The notes: a model not told the origin generated them from the letters alone. Shown: positions 1-9,503, counted from the first letter of the stretch. The stretch: DNA of 64,000 nt from Nostoc paludosum FACHB-159 (GCF_014698835.1 NZ_JACJTU010000023.1:1-64000); one strand, 5' to 3'. Made by a program: numbers and translations.

Positions 1-2
1 CC

Positions 3-100
3 ATGCCCCATGCCCAATGCCCCATGCCCCATGCCCCATGCCCCATGCCCAATGCCCAATGCCCAATGCCCAATGCCCCATGCCCCATGCCCCATGCCCA
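3..100. repeat. Heptanucleotide tandem repeat (ATGCCCC/ATGCCCA)
   Basis: Fourteen consecutive heptamers of the form ATGCCC followed by C or A, with no interruption. This is a short tandemly repeated repeat (STRR) of the kind common in Nostoc-type genomes. The same heptamer recurs in either orientation at about 1012-1040, 1118-1140, 13776-13818, 36995-37015 and 63515-63640. It lies just downstream of the convergently read cdsA stop. Confidence 0.95.
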
Positions 101-109
101 ATACCCGTT

Positions 110-997
110 TCATTGTGCAATCAACGGCAAAATTAGGGTTACGAAATAATAAACTAAAGGTGCGGTAAAAATATAACTATCAGTACGGTCTAAAATACCA
201 CCATGTCCAGGAATTAACTGTCCAGAGTCCTTGACTCCAGCATCCCGTTTGAGCATGGACTCGGTGAGATCGCCTAAAAGGCTAGCAATGCCTATTAGCA
301 AACCCAATGCTAAACCAGTAAACAGAGATTTAGGCAAGTGCAAATAATAGGCTCCAGCTAAAGCTACAGCAACGCTGGAGGTAATACCAAACACAGCACC
401 TTCTACGGTTTTTTTCGGACTAATTTCAGACAAACGGGTTTTACCAAAGAATTTGCCAATTGTGTAAGCACCGATATCGGCTGCCCAAATACACAGCAAA
501 GTCAGCAGTGTTGCTGTCAAACCTTGTGGTAGAGAAGTAGAATTTGCCTTTTCCCAGAAACCTGCCCAAGTTGTTGGCCAGTAGCCTCCGAAAGGAAGAT
601 TGCTAAAAGCAGCAGTATCAATCGCTCTTAAGCGCACCCAATAACTCGGTAAATAACCTACGTAAAATAGCCCCATAATTGAAGCGGAAATATCCGCGAT
701 GGTGGCGAATTTGGGTTGAAATAGCAGGTAAAAACAAATAAGTGTGCCAGCTATTGGCATCACAGCATCGGCTAAACTGCCATCAAGGGTACAAATTATC
801 AGCAAGACTTGGCTAGCAGCCATAGTGGTCTTAGCGGCGGGAGCAATGCCTCTGGCTCGCACCAAATTAAAATATTCCTGTTGACCCAAAAAGACAACAA
901 CCGCAAACATAATGGTAAAGTACCAACCCCCCAAAAGGGTCGCACTCAGAGCAAGAGCGATCGCAATAATTCCACTAATAATCCGAGACCAAGGCAT
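110..997 (-). CDS. cdsA: Phosphatidate cytidylyltransferase
   Basis: CdsA makes CDP-diacylglycerol from phosphatidate and CTP at the cytoplasmic membrane, the branch point to phosphatidylglycerol. The protein is about 295 residues with many hydrophobic segments. It carries the family signature near the C-terminus (KRDAGVKDSGQLIPGHGG followed by DRTDS, roughly residues 248-272), including the acidic residues expected to bind metal and CTP. The ATG at 997 (MPWSRII) is preferred. A longer reading to 1033 would start inside an ATGCCCA repeat and adds only MPNALCPIFNTS, which looks repeat-derived. The stop lies about 10 bp from the tandem repeat at the window edge. Confidence 0.93.
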   Translation of the reverse strand: MPWSRIISGIIAIALALSATLLGGWYFTIMFAVVVFLGQQEYFNLVRARGIAPAAKTTMAASQVLLIICTLDGSLADAVMPIAGTLICFYLLFQPKFATIADISASIMGLFYVGYLPSYWVRLRAIDTAAFSNLPFGGYWPTTWAGFWEKANSTSLPQGLTATLLTLLCIWAADIGAYTIGKFFGKTRLSEISPKKTVEGAVFGITSSVAVALAGAYYLHLPKSLFTGLALGLLIGIASLLGDLTESMLKRDAGVKDSGQLIPGHGGILDRTDSYIFTAPLVYYFVTLILPLIAQ

Positions 998-1011
998 AGA
1001 AGTATTAAATA

Positions 1012-1140
1012 TTGGGCATAGGGCATTGGGCATTGGGCATTAAGAGTGTGGGAGGGGTGAGAGGTGTGGAAAGGGTAGGAAGCTTTTTTCTAATCTCCTC
1101 ATACTTCCCCATCTCTCTATGCCCCATGCCCTATGCCCTA
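1012..1140. repeat. STRR cluster between cdsA and cbiT
   Basis: GGGCATT-type heptamers at 1012-1040 face ATGCCCC/ATGCCCT copies at 1118-1140, with a G-rich GTGTGGGAGG-like stretch and a C-rich CTTCCCC-like stretch between them. The two outer parts are inverted, so the spacer can fold into a long imperfect hairpin. Confidence 0.8.
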
Positions 1141-1740
1141 ATCCAGTTTCTCACCACTGAGGATAAAAATGGGATCGACGGCGGTAAAGGTTTGAGAAAA
1201 GCCGCGTGTTTCTAAACGGTTGACCGCAGACTGGACGACTTCGATATTTCTAGCCCTTAATAGGGAAAAACTCTGGGAAATAGCATATAGACTCTCTAGA
1301 TTAGCAGCTGTGGCTACAACCCGACCTGATGGCGGTAAATATTGCCAAGCTGCTTGCAGAATTTCTTGAATGGGGCGTCCTCCCTCGATACAAACGCGGT
1401 GAGGGGTCACCTTGAGATCCTGCAAACACTCTGGGGCGCTACCTTCAATGACTTCGACGTTGTTGACTTCAAAGCGATCGCAGTTACGCTTAATCAGATT
1501 AGCTACTTCTTCATCCCTTTCAACAGCAATAATCTTTCCTTTTGGGCACAGCAATCCCACTTCTACTGGAATTGTACCCGTCCCTGCACCAATGTCCCAC
1601 AACACTGAATTTGGTTGTAGCCGCAGTTGAGCAATTAACAACAGTCGGACTTCTCGCTGGCTCAGGGGAATCCCTGGCAAATGCTCGAACAACTCATCGG
1701 GAATACCAGGGGTAATATAAGGCCAAAGTTGGGAAGGCAT
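1138..1740 (-). CDS. cbiT: Precorrin-6Y C5,15-methyltransferase, decarboxylating subunit CbiT
   Basis: CbiT is the SAM-dependent C15-methylase/decarboxylase of the corrin ring in cobalamin (or pseudocobalamin) synthesis. The N-terminus PYITPGIPDELFEH, the substrate-side loop LSQREVR and the SAM motif WDIGAGTGTIPVEV (about residues 47-60) are typical. The length of about 200 residues fits the stand-alone subunit rather than the CbiET fusion. The second ATG (1740, MPSQLWPYI) is the likelier start; an alternative ATG lies at 1752. No other cobalamin gene is in the window, and the 3' end touches the ATGCCC repeat. Confidence 0.9.
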   Translation of the reverse strand: MPSQLWPYITPGIPDELFEHLPGIPLSQREVRLLLIAQLRLQPNSVLWDIGAGTGTIPVEVGLLCPKGKIIAVERDEEVANLIKRNCDRFEVNNVEVIEGSAPECLQDLKVTPHRVCIEGGRPIQEILQAAWQYLPPSGRVVATAANLESLYAISQSFSLLRARNIEVVQSAVNRLETRGFSQTFTAVDPIFILSGEKLD

Positions 1741-1834
1741 AGAACTACGCAATTATACTAAAGATATTGGCAAACTACATTGAAAAGCCATTAATTATGA
1801 AAACTTTTCAAAAGTAGCTTTATCACAAACAATA

Positions 1835-3241
1835 ATGATTGGCGAAATATTGGACGAGCGCTACGAAGTTCAGCAGCTATTAGGAAAAAAAGCAGGGCGA
1901 CGGACGCTGTTAGCTCGTGACTTGAAAACTCAGGAATTAGTCGTCATCAAGTTACTCTCTTTTGGTAGTGACTTTGAATGGGACGATCTCAAGCTGTTTG
2001 AGCGAGAAGCTCAAACGCTAAAATCTTTGTCACATCCTTTAATACCTCGCTATTTAGACTATTTTGAGGTAAATTCACCAACTATCAAAGGATTTGCCCT
2101 AGTACAAACTTATATTCCAGCACAAACTTTAGAGCAATATTTACAAACTGGACGGACTTTTACGGAAGCTGAGGTAAAACAGATAGCCTTAGCTCTTTTA
2201 GAAATTCTGATTTACTTACATGGGCTGCATCCGCCTGTTATCCATCGTGATATTAAGCCTAGCAATATTTTATTGGGCGATCGCTCTGGCAATAGTGTCG
2301 GTGAAGTTTATCTCATCGATTTTGGTTCGGTGCAAACTGTCCTCGCCACAGAAACCGGAACTAGGACTGTGGTGGGAACTTACGGTTATATGCCTCAGGA
2401 GCAATTTGGCGGGCGCACCGTTCCGGCTTCTGATATTTACAGTTTAGGCGCGACGTTAATTTACTTGGTAACGGGTACTCACCCCGCGGATTTACCCCAA
2501 AAGGATTTTCGGATTCAGTTTGAGCAAGTGGCTAATCTCAGCCAGAATTTTACTCGCGCTTTGCAACAAATGACTGAACCGAGTTTAGAAAAACGTTTGA
2601 GTTCTGCCTCACAAGCCTTAAAAATTTTAGAACAGCCACAGTTTGAACTTGATAAAGCTTTAGCTGTTGGCAAACCAATAGGTAGCAAAATTCAAGTAAT
2701 TAAAAATTGGAATACTCTCGAAATTCTTATTCCATCAGCAGGGTTTCATCCATCAATAATATTTACAGGTTTGTTTGCGATCGCTTGGAATTCATTTACT
2801 CTGTTTTGGATAATTGCCGTAATCTCTGCACCTATTACGAACGATTATTCAACCTTCCTGTTTACGTTGTTCTCACTCCCTTTTTGGGGTGCTGGCTTTT
2901 ACATGATGTATCAATTTTTGTTCCCTTTGTTGGGGCGCATTCGACTGCGTTTAAATGCTCAGCAAGTTACTTTTACAAATGAACTGTTGGGATTTAAATT
3001 CAACCGTACCCATCCAACGCCAAGACAACATGTACGCAAGCTGGTTTATAGTCCGAAACGCTATGAGATAGATTTGAACACCGGTACTAGAGTTGAGGTG
3101 AAGCCAGAGTTGATCCTTTGGGTTGGAGTGCATAAGTATCAACTGGCTGGTTCTGGTGGTGTAATTAACTCTGAACTGGAAATAGAATGGTTAGCTCAGG
3201 AATTGAGTAATTGGTTAGATATACCAATTACGCGAGAATAA
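1835..3241 (+). CDS. Serine/threonine protein kinase, tandem copy 1
   Basis: Hanks-type kinase of 468 residues. The catalytic loop HRDIKPSNILL lies near residue 135, the metal-binding DFGSVQ near 162, and an activation-segment motif of APE type (MPQEQF) follows. The usual GxGxxG loop is replaced by LGKKAGRRTLLARD, while the ATP-binding lysine is kept in VVIKLL. The C-terminal third has two hydrophobic segments (about residues 300-330 and 340-370), then a soluble tail, suggesting membrane attachment. The following gene, 34 bp downstream, is a close paralogue, so the two look like one transcription unit made by duplication. Substrates are unknown. Confidence 0.93.
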   Translation: MIGEILDERYEVQQLLGKKAGRRTLLARDLKTQELVVIKLLSFGSDFEWDDLKLFEREAQTLKSLSHPLIPRYLDYFEVNSPTIKGFALVQTYIPAQTLEQYLQTGRTFTEAEVKQIALALLEILIYLHGLHPPVIHRDIKPSNILLGDRSGNSVGEVYLIDFGSVQTVLATETGTRTVVGTYGYMPQEQFGGRTVPASDIYSLGATLIYLVTGTHPADLPQKDFRIQFEQVANLSQNFTRALQQMTEPSLEKRLSSASQALKILEQPQFELDKALAVGKPIGSKIQVIKNWNTLEILIPSAGFHPSIIFTGLFAIAWNSFTLFWIIAVISAPITNDYSTFLFTLFSLPFWGAGFYMMYQFLFPLLGRIRLRLNAQQVTFTNELLGFKFNRTHPTPRQHVRKLVYSPKRYEIDLNTGTRVEVKPELILWVGVHKYQLAGSGGVINSELEIEWLAQELSNWLDIPITRE

Positions 3242-3275
3242 ACAAAATAAATAATTTTTGATATTTTTACTTTTT

Positions 3276-4658
3276 ATGAGTGGTCAAATATTAGGCGATC
3301 GCTACGAAGTCAAGCAAATATTAGGTAAAAAAGCTGGGCGCAGAACGCTATTAGCTTGTGATTTACAAACTCAGGAATTAGTTGTTATTAAATTACTTTC
3401 TTTTAGTAATGATTTTGAATGGGATGATTTGAAGTTATTTGAACGGGAAGCTGAAACTTTAAAAAATCTTGCACATCCCTCTATTCCTCGTTATTTAAAT
3501 TATTTTGAAATCAATTCGCCTCAACAAAAAGCATTTGCCTTAGTCCAAACTTATATTCCAGCCAAAACTCTAGAACACTATTTAAAAAGCGAACGCACTT
3601 TTACAGAAGCAGAAACCAAAGAAATAGGTAAAGCTGTTTTAGAAATTTTGATTTATCTGCATCAGCAAAACCCGCCTGTCGTCCATCGCGATATTAAGCC
3701 TAGCAATATTTTATTGGGCGACAGGTCTGGCAATAGTGCCGGGCAAGTTTATCTAGTAGATTTTGGCTCAGTACAAAATGTGGCTGCCACTGAAGGCGGG
3801 ACAATTACTATTGTGGGAACCTATGGCTATATGCCACCAGAACAATTTAGTGGTAAAACGGTTCCAGCTTCCGACCTTTATAGCTTAGGTGCAACTTTAA
3901 TTTATCTGATGACGGGGACTCATCCTGCCAATTTTCCCCAAAAAGATTTGCGGATACAGTTTGAACATTTAACTAATTCTAGTCTGGCTTTTAACTATTG
4001 GTTAAGGTTGATGATTGAGCCTAGTTTAGAGCGGCGTTTAACTTCTGCCTTTGAAGCAATTCAAGTATTACAAAGAAACTTTGCTCCGGTAGCTGTTCAA
4101 AAACCAACTGGTAGCAAAATCAAACTTATTAAAGATGAAAACTCTCTGAAAGTTTTCATTCCTCCTGTTGGCTTTCATCCGTTATTTGGGTTAACAAGTT
4201 TGTTTGCGATCGCTTGTAATTCGTTTATCCTTTTGTGGACAATAGGTGTTATGACGACGCCTTTTCCGGCAAACTTCATCTTGAGTTTGATATCACTCCC
4301 TTTTTGGGGCGCTAGCTTTTTAATGGCAAACACAGTCCTGTTTGCTTTGTTTTTAGGCATCCGTCTGCGGCTCGATCGCCAGAAAATTGCTTTAAACTGG
4401 GAAATATTCGGATTGAAATTCCATCGTCCTCGTCCAGCCCCAAGAGAACATATTACTAAGTTGGTGTATATTCCAAAACACTCTCAAACAGGTTTCCTGG
4501 GTGCCAAAATCGAGGTTCCGCCCCAATTAACTATTTGGGCAGGAACGCGCAAGTATCAACTGTGTGGTGCAGGTAGCAGTATGAACTCGGAAGCAGAGGT
4601 TCAATGGCTAGCTCATGAATTGAGTGATTGGTTGGGCATACCAATTCAGGGAGAATAA
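3276..4658 (+). CDS. Serine/threonine protein kinase, tandem copy 2
   Basis: About 460 residues, matching the upstream kinase along its whole length, including LGKKAGRRTLLA, the catalytic HRDIKPSNILL, DFGSVQ, MPPEQF, the paired membrane segments and the C-terminal tail ending in WLGIPIQGE. The ATG at 3276 (MSGQILGDRYEV) aligns with the start of copy 1. Starting at 3258 would add a hydrophobic MIFLLF not found in copy 1. All catalytic residues are present, so both copies are probably active. The short distance to the next gene suggests read-through into the small antitoxin-like gene. Confidence 0.92.
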   Translation: MSGQILGDRYEVKQILGKKAGRRTLLACDLQTQELVVIKLLSFSNDFEWDDLKLFEREAETLKNLAHPSIPRYLNYFEINSPQQKAFALVQTYIPAKTLEHYLKSERTFTEAETKEIGKAVLEILIYLHQQNPPVVHRDIKPSNILLGDRSGNSAGQVYLVDFGSVQNVAATEGGTITIVGTYGYMPPEQFSGKTVPASDLYSLGATLIYLMTGTHPANFPQKDLRIQFEHLTNSSLAFNYWLRLMIEPSLERRLTSAFEAIQVLQRNFAPVAVQKPTGSKIKLIKDENSLKVFIPPVGFHPLFGLTSLFAIACNSFILLWTIGVMTTPFPANFILSLISLPFWGASFLMANTVLFALFLGIRLRLDRQKIALNWEIFGLKFHRPRPAPREHITKLVYIPKHSQTGFLGAKIEVPPQLTIWAGTRKYQLCGAGSSMNSEAEVQWLAHELSDWLGIPIQGE

Positions 4659-4690
4659 ACAAAACGCATAATCTTAAAGGGGGTCTAAAA

Positions 4691-4888
4691 ATGGAAACTA
4701 CAAGCAAAAGAAAATTCCTAATGGAATTAATTGAAAAACATTTAAATATCGCACCCGAAAGCACTTTAGAAAAAGTTTTAGAACTTTTAGAGGATGAAGA
4801 AGATATTAGAGATGCTCGTGCTGAAATAGCAGACGCAAAAGTTAACGGTACTATTTCTTGGGATGAATACAAGAAAGAAACCGCGTGA
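4691..4888 (+). CDS. Antitoxin-like small protein (RelB type)
   Basis: Small acidic protein of 65 residues (METTSKRKFLMELIEK...), predicted mostly helical, with a run of acidic residues (LLEDEEDIRDARAEIADAK) like many RelB-type antitoxin C-termini. The ATG at 4691 is chosen because an AGGGGG ribosome-binding site sits just upstream; a longer reading from 4628 would overlap the kinase. Its TGA overlaps the GTG start of the next, damaged RelE-like gene, the usual antitoxin-toxin arrangement. The role is inferred from size and context. Confidence 0.7.
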   Translation: METTSKRKFLMELIEKHLNIAPESTLEKVLELLEDEEDIRDARAEIADAKVNGTISWDEYKKETA

Positions 4889-5147
4889 CTTACCAAATTG
4901 AATTTACCAAGGGAATAAACAACTGAAGAAACTACCAAGCCCTATTAAAGAATGTATCGACTCAAAAATTGAGCAATTAGCAATAGAACCACGTCCAGTG
5001 GGTGTTAAAAAATTGGCGGATGAAGAATCTTTATATCGAATTAAAATAGGTGATTATAGAGTAATTTATCAAATATTTGATACGATTTTATTAGTGAGTG
5101 TGATTAAAGTGAAACATCGTAGAGACGTTTATAGAGATGAGTCTTGA
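4885..5147 (+). pseudogene. RelE/ParE-type toxin gene with a frameshift
   Basis: Reading from the GTG at 4885 gives VTYQIEFTKG and then a stop at 4924. One frame over, from 4917, the sequence continues as KQLKKLPSPIKECIDSKIEQ through LADEESLYRIKIGDYRVIYQ to VKHRRDVYRDES and a stop at 5145-5147. Joined, these give a full-length RelE-fold toxin of about 87 residues, so one base appears to be missing near 4912-4916. The start overlaps the antitoxin stop. It is either a toxin inactivated by mutation or a sequencing error. The conserved YRIKIGDYRVIY core supports the family call. Confidence 0.82.
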
Positions 5148-5187
5148 GAGAGAACAGTTAATTAAAAATTATTGAGAGGAACTGTGT

Positions 5188-5364
5188 ATGTTGTTTGGAC
5201 TGGGATGGCCAGAAGTAAGTGTAATTGCCATAGTAGCTATTCTAATTTTTGGCCCAAAAAAAATTCCCGAACTGGGAACTGCACTGGGTAAAACCCTACG
5301 CGGCTTTAAGCAGGAGATGAAAGCTCCCAGTGACGAAACCAATCCGGAACAAGAAAAACAATAG
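5188..5364 (+). CDS. tatA: Sec-independent protein translocase TatA/E
   Basis: TatA forms the pore-like component of the twin-arginine export system in the plasma or thylakoid membrane. The 58-residue protein starts MLFGLGWPEV, has one membrane helix (VSVIAIVAILIF), the hinge FGPKKIPELG and an amphipathic helix (LGKTLRGFKQEM), then a short charged tail. The ribosome-binding site GAGAGGA lies about 9 bases upstream. It converges on cphA. No tatC is in the window. Confidence 0.93.
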   Translation: MLFGLGWPEVSVIAIVAILIFGPKKIPELGTALGKTLRGFKQEMKAPSDETNPEQEKQ

Positions 5365-5416
5365 TCAAGGGTCAAGGGTCAAAAACTTTTAGCTGCTTGA
5401 CTTTTAACCCTTGACT
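5365..5416. repeat. Inverted GTCAAGG-type repeat between tatA and cphA
   Basis: Copies of AGGGTCAAGGGTCAAAA are followed, across a short loop, by TTTTAACCCTTGACTTTTGAC. The arms pair, and the spacer separates two convergent genes, so it could act as a bidirectional terminator. Short T runs are present but no long one. Confidence 0.65.
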
Positions 5417-5421
5417 TTTGA

Positions 5422-8127
5422 CTACAGCAATGTATTTACTACAGAAGAAGGTGCAACTCCATTTTGGGAATCAACGATCGCTGTACCAGTATTTTGTTGG
5501 TGTGTCTCTTCTTTAACCACACCACGTGCTCTAATTAATTTAATCGCCCGACTAACGCTTTCTGGTAAAATCACCACGAGGCTGTTATCGGGTGCCATGT
5601 CCAAGCCTTTGTTAATCGCTTGTGTTTCATCCAAAATTGATTCGTAGCGACTATCAGGCTTGACTTGGGTAATGCCTTGAATAATCAACTGGGCGGCCGA
5701 TCCCCGCGGTCTTCCTCTGGTGTCATCGTCTTCTTTGACGATGATGTAATCAAAAATTTGTGCTGCTAGTTTGCCCAAGGTCACAAAGTCTTCGTCACGG
5801 CGATCGCCAGGGCCACCAATTACGCCAATGCGTTGTCCGGTCGTCCAGTTCCGCACGAAAGCACCTACAGCTTCGTAACTAGCTGGGTTGTGGGCATAAT
5901 CCACCAAGGCGTTATAATTCCCTAAATTAAACAAATTCATCCGTCCTGGGGTTTGACTCACGGAAGCCCGGAAGGTCTTCAATCCTGCACGAATCTGCTC
6001 AATTGTGACGTTTTGCACGAATGCTGCCAAACTTGCTGCTAAGGCGTTGGCAATCATAAATGGCGCACGTCCGCCCATTGTTAAAGGTATATTTTCTGCT
6101 CTTTCTATACGGTGTGTCCAATCGCCTTTGACAATGGACAGATAACCATTTTCATATACCGCTGCGACTCCGCCTTTTTGGATGTGCTTGTGCACCAATT
6201 CCGAGTCGGGATTCATGGTGAAGTAAGCAATGTTGGCTTTAGTTTTTTCTGACATGGCAGCGACGCGGCGATCGTCGGCGTTGAGTACTGCATAGCCATC
6301 AGGAAATACAGCTTCTGCGACTACGCTCTTGAGGTTAGCTAACTGGTCAATTGTATCTATATCGCCTATTCCTAAGTGGTCGGCGGCTACATTCAATACT
6401 ACGCCCACATTTGCTGCTTCAAAGCCCAGCCCAGAGCGAAGAATTCCACCGCGAGCTGTTTCCAGCACTGCTACCTCCACTGTGGGGTCTTGCAGGATCA
6501 GGTGGGCACTTTGGGGGCCTGTATTATCGCCAGATTCTACTAAGTAATCACCGATATATGTTCCATCTGTAGTAGTATAGCCTACTACCTTTCCAGTCTG
6601 CTTATAAATATGTGCTAGGAGTCGGGTAGTGGTGGTTTTACCATTAGTACCCGTGACGCTGAGAATCGGAATTTGGCAAGATTGTTCGTTGGGAAACAAC
6701 ATATCCATCACCGCGCCGGCGACGTTGCGGGGAATGCCAACACTGGGGGCGACGTGCATTCTAAAGCCGGGAGCGGCGTTAACTTCGACAATCACGCCAT
6801 CTACTTCTCGTAGGGGACGGCTAATGTCGGAGGTGACGATATCTAAGCCGGCGATGTCCAAACCGATAATCTTAACTACTCTTTGTGCCAACCAGATATT
6901 TTCTGGGTGGATTTCGTCGGTACGGTCTACAGCAATGCCACCTGTACTCAAGTTAGCTGTTGCCCGCAGGTAGCAAATAGTACCTTTGGGTAGTACGCTG
7001 TTTAAGGTGTAGCCTTGCCTTTCTAGCAGTTGGTAGCTAGTGCGATCGAGTTCAATCTTAGTGAGGACATTATCATGCCCTTCGCCGCGATTTGGGTCTT
7101 GGTTTGTTTCTTCAATCAATTCGGCGATGGTGGATCTGCCATTACCAGTTACATGAGCCGGGACGCGTTCGGCTACTGCGACTACTTTGCCATTTACTAC
7201 TAGTACTCTGTGGTCGCGGCCAACATAATATCTTTCGACAATAATTGAGCGAGAAACTTGTCTAGCAGCTTCATAGGCAGCTTCAGCTTCTTCCCAAGTT
7301 CTAATATCAATGGTGATACCCCGTCCGTGATTGCCATCAAGGGGCTTAATCACAATTGGATAACCACCTACATATTCAATGGCTTCTTCCAAATCGTCCA
7401 AGAAGTTGATGGTTGTACCTCTGGGCACTGGGGTACCAGCGGCTGCGAGGATGCGTTTGGTGGCTTCTTTGTCGCAAGCTAGTTCTACACCCAAAATGCT
7501 GGTGTTGTCGGTCATTGTTGCCTGCATTCGCTTTTGGTTGATCCCGTAGCCTAGCTGGATCAAAAAGCGGGCTTCCAGAGCCATCCAGGGAATACCCCTT
7601 TTTTCAGCTTCTTTGATGATCGCTTCTGTAGAAGGCCCTAGTGAAGCATCACGGCTAAAATCTTTCAGGTCTTGAATATCTTGTTCTAGCTCTGCTTTGG
7701 GATAGCGACCGCGATCGACAATACTCTGGCACAATCGCACCGCAGCTCGTCCGGCGTAACGCCCTGCTTCCTCATTCAAGTACTCAATCACTACTTGGTA
7801 AATTCCAGGTGTAGCAGTTTCACGAGTGCGACCAAAGCCGACATGCATTCCAGCTAATTCTTGGAGTTCTAGCGCTACATGTTCCACGATATGGCCCATC
7901 ATCGTGCCTTCTCTGACTCGCATTAGAAAACCACCACGACAGCCAGGGGAACAATAGTGACCCTCCAGACTTGGCAGCGCCTCAACTAATCCTTCGTAAA
8001 AGCCAGGGATTTCATTCGAGGGCGTCTCGGCAAGGTTTTCTAAATCGAGGCGCATGACGATCAGCTTGTGGCGTCGAATGCTCCAGTAGTTTGGGCCGCG
8101 TAAGGTCTGGATCTTGAGGATTCTCAT
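5422..8127 (-). CDS. cphA: Cyanophycin synthetase
   Basis: CphA polymerises aspartate and arginine into cyanophycin, the nitrogen reserve that in filamentous cyanobacteria also accumulates at heterocyst poles. At 901 residues from the ATG at 8127 (MRILKIQTLRGPNYWS) it has the expected length. In order it carries an N-terminal domain, an ATP-grasp region (IVIKPLDGNHGRG, later EVNAAPGFRMH) and a Mur-ligase-like domain with the P-loop SVTGTNGKTTTTRL near residue 490. A longer frame to 8157 adds only ten poorly conserved residues. The cyanophycinase gene lies upstream on the same strand, 512 bp away, giving the known cphB-cphA order. Confidence 0.97.
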   Translation of the reverse strand: MRILKIQTLRGPNYWSIRRHKLIVMRLDLENLAETPSNEIPGFYEGLVEALPSLEGHYCSPGCRGGFLMRVREGTMMGHIVEHVALELQELAGMHVGFGRTRETATPGIYQVVIEYLNEEAGRYAGRAAVRLCQSIVDRGRYPKAELEQDIQDLKDFSRDASLGPSTEAIIKEAEKRGIPWMALEARFLIQLGYGINQKRMQATMTDNTSILGVELACDKEATKRILAAAGTPVPRGTTINFLDDLEEAIEYVGGYPIVIKPLDGNHGRGITIDIRTWEEAEAAYEAARQVSRSIIVERYYVGRDHRVLVVNGKVVAVAERVPAHVTGNGRSTIAELIEETNQDPNRGEGHDNVLTKIELDRTSYQLLERQGYTLNSVLPKGTICYLRATANLSTGGIAVDRTDEIHPENIWLAQRVVKIIGLDIAGLDIVTSDISRPLREVDGVIVEVNAAPGFRMHVAPSVGIPRNVAGAVMDMLFPNEQSCQIPILSVTGTNGKTTTTRLLAHIYKQTGKVVGYTTTDGTYIGDYLVESGDNTGPQSAHLILQDPTVEVAVLETARGGILRSGLGFEAANVGVVLNVAADHLGIGDIDTIDQLANLKSVVAEAVFPDGYAVLNADDRRVAAMSEKTKANIAYFTMNPDSELVHKHIQKGGVAAVYENGYLSIVKGDWTHRIERAENIPLTMGGRAPFMIANALAASLAAFVQNVTIEQIRAGLKTFRASVSQTPGRMNLFNLGNYNALVDYAHNPASYEAVGAFVRNWTTGQRIGVIGGPGDRRDEDFVTLGKLAAQIFDYIIVKEDDDTRGRPRGSAAQLIIQGITQVKPDSRYESILDETQAINKGLDMAPDNSLVVILPESVSRAIKLIRARGVVKEETHQQNTGTAIVDSQNGVAPSSVVNTLL

Positions 8128-8639
8128 GGGAATAGGTAGATGGAGATTCGGAACCAAAATTCTAGTTTCTTACTGCATTTGACCGCTAAACTGTTCACTG
8201 CAAACAGTTTTTTCTTTTTACATGCTATTCTCATCATTTTTCTACAACAAAAAATAAATGAGCGGTCAACCAAATTTTGGATTTTAGACTGGCGATTTTG
8301 GTGAAGCAGCGCGGTCTTGGTGAGTCCACTTGCCGTCTTGGCGCTTTGCGTCAATGGCAAAGTGACGAACCCGAAGGGGGGTTTCTCCATAAGCGACTGC
8401 TGAACCTGAAGGGATTGAAAGAGACCACAAGGGTACTTATGCTCTCTGAATCATTAGATTTACGATAGCGTAGCTAAGCCGAGTGCGGATAACGGTACGC
8501 TTTAAAACGAGCATTTTGGAGATTGGTTTCGCCGACTTTGTGGCGAAGGATAAACCAAAAAGCTGTTTTAATCTCAAATCCCCAACCCCAAATCTAAAAT
8601 TTATGGTCAACTCAGTGTAACCTCAGGTACTTTATCCCG
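8128..8639. repeat. cphB-cphA spacer with a dispersed repeat copy
   Basis: No supported gene. About 8298-8400 contains a dispersed repeat sharing GCAGCGCGGTCTT (from 8306), followed by TTTCTCCATAAGCGACTGC, with the sequence upstream of cphB at 9540-9660. A short hairpin of the form GGTTTCGCC...GGCGAAGGATAAACC lies near 8525-8556. The cphA promoter should be in the AT-rich part nearest 8127-8260, but I cannot place it. Confidence 0.7.
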
Positions 8640-9503
8640 TCAGCTGGAGATTCGGTGTACAGCAGGCAATACAGTGCGCTGGTACAGGTGGAAGCGATCG
8701 CCATAGCTGAGGATATGCAGACGTAGATTATGCACCGTTAGGGGTTCGTTAGCACCAACATGAGGTTCGTTTGTGTGGGTTAGCTCAGTGGGATCGACAA
8801 TGGTGACACTGCCTTTACCCATAACTTGTAGCCAGCCATCACGTTCAAACACAGCACAAGTATCTTCGTCAATGCCAATACCCAAGCGATCGGGATGAGC
8901 TGCGATCGCGCTGATCAGCCGTCCCATCCGATTGCGGTTATGAAAGTGTTGGTCAACGATCACTTCAGGAATAAATCCCAAACCCGTTGCCATATCCACT
9001 AAAGAACGATTTGGCGACTCTCCACTACCGCCGCCAGCAATCATATGATGCCCCATCACTGCCGCTCCGGCACTGGTGCCTGCTAAGGTAAGTTGCCCTG
9101 ACCTCACCCGTTGCCGGATAATTTCCATCGCTGGCGTATCTGCCAATACGCCACAGAGACGCAGCTGATCCCCTCCGGTCAAAAATACCCCACTACAGGC
9201 TTCTAAGGATGCTTTGATTTGGGAGGCTTCACACTGTTCTCGTTCGCGGATGTCTAAAATCTCTACCTTCTGGGCACCCATTTCTTCAAAAATCCGGATA
9301 TACCGACCACCGATGATAGCGGGTTCGCGAGAGGCAGATGGAATAATTGTAATATAGCCTTTACTAGCACCGGCACGTCCAAAAAAAGTTCTTAGGATAT
9401 CCCGCCCATGAACTTTGTCTTCTGCGCCTCCGATAACTAGAACGGCGGTTTTAGTTGCTTGGGGTGTCCTCATTTCCAGCGATTTAGCTTTTAATTCCGG
9501 CAT
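8640..9503 (-). CDS. cphB: Cyanophycinase
   Basis: CphB is a cytoplasmic serine-type exopeptidase that cleaves cyanophycin to beta-Asp-Arg dipeptides. The start at 9503 (MPELKAKSLEMRTPQ) gives 287 residues and is preceded by a good AGGAGAAAC ribosome-binding site; the frame extends to 9677, but that part is repeat-derived and not family-like. The nucleophile motif AGTSAGAAVMG and the fold motifs VLVIGGAEDKVHGR and VFLTGGDQLRL are visible. It lies upstream of cphA on the same strand and is flanked on both sides by copies of one dispersed repeat. Confidence 0.96.
   Translation of the reverse strand: MPELKAKSLEMRTPQATKTAVLVIGGAEDKVHGRDILRTFFGRAGASKGYITIIPSASREPAIIGGRYIRIFEEMGAQKVEILDIREREQCEASQIKASLEACSGVFLTGGDQLRLCGVLADTPAMEIIRQRVRSGQLTLAGTSAGAAVMGHHMIAGGGSGESPNRSLVDMATGLGFIPEVIVDQHFHNRNRMGRLISAIAAHPDRLGIGIDEDTCAVFERDGWLQVMGKGSVTIVDPTELTHTNEPHVGANEPLTVHNLRLHILSYGDRFHLYQRTVLPAVHRISS

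Noticed and set aside
3..100. CRISPR or coding repeat
   Set aside because: Pure heptamer array, typical STRR; frames through it give only low-complexity peptides.
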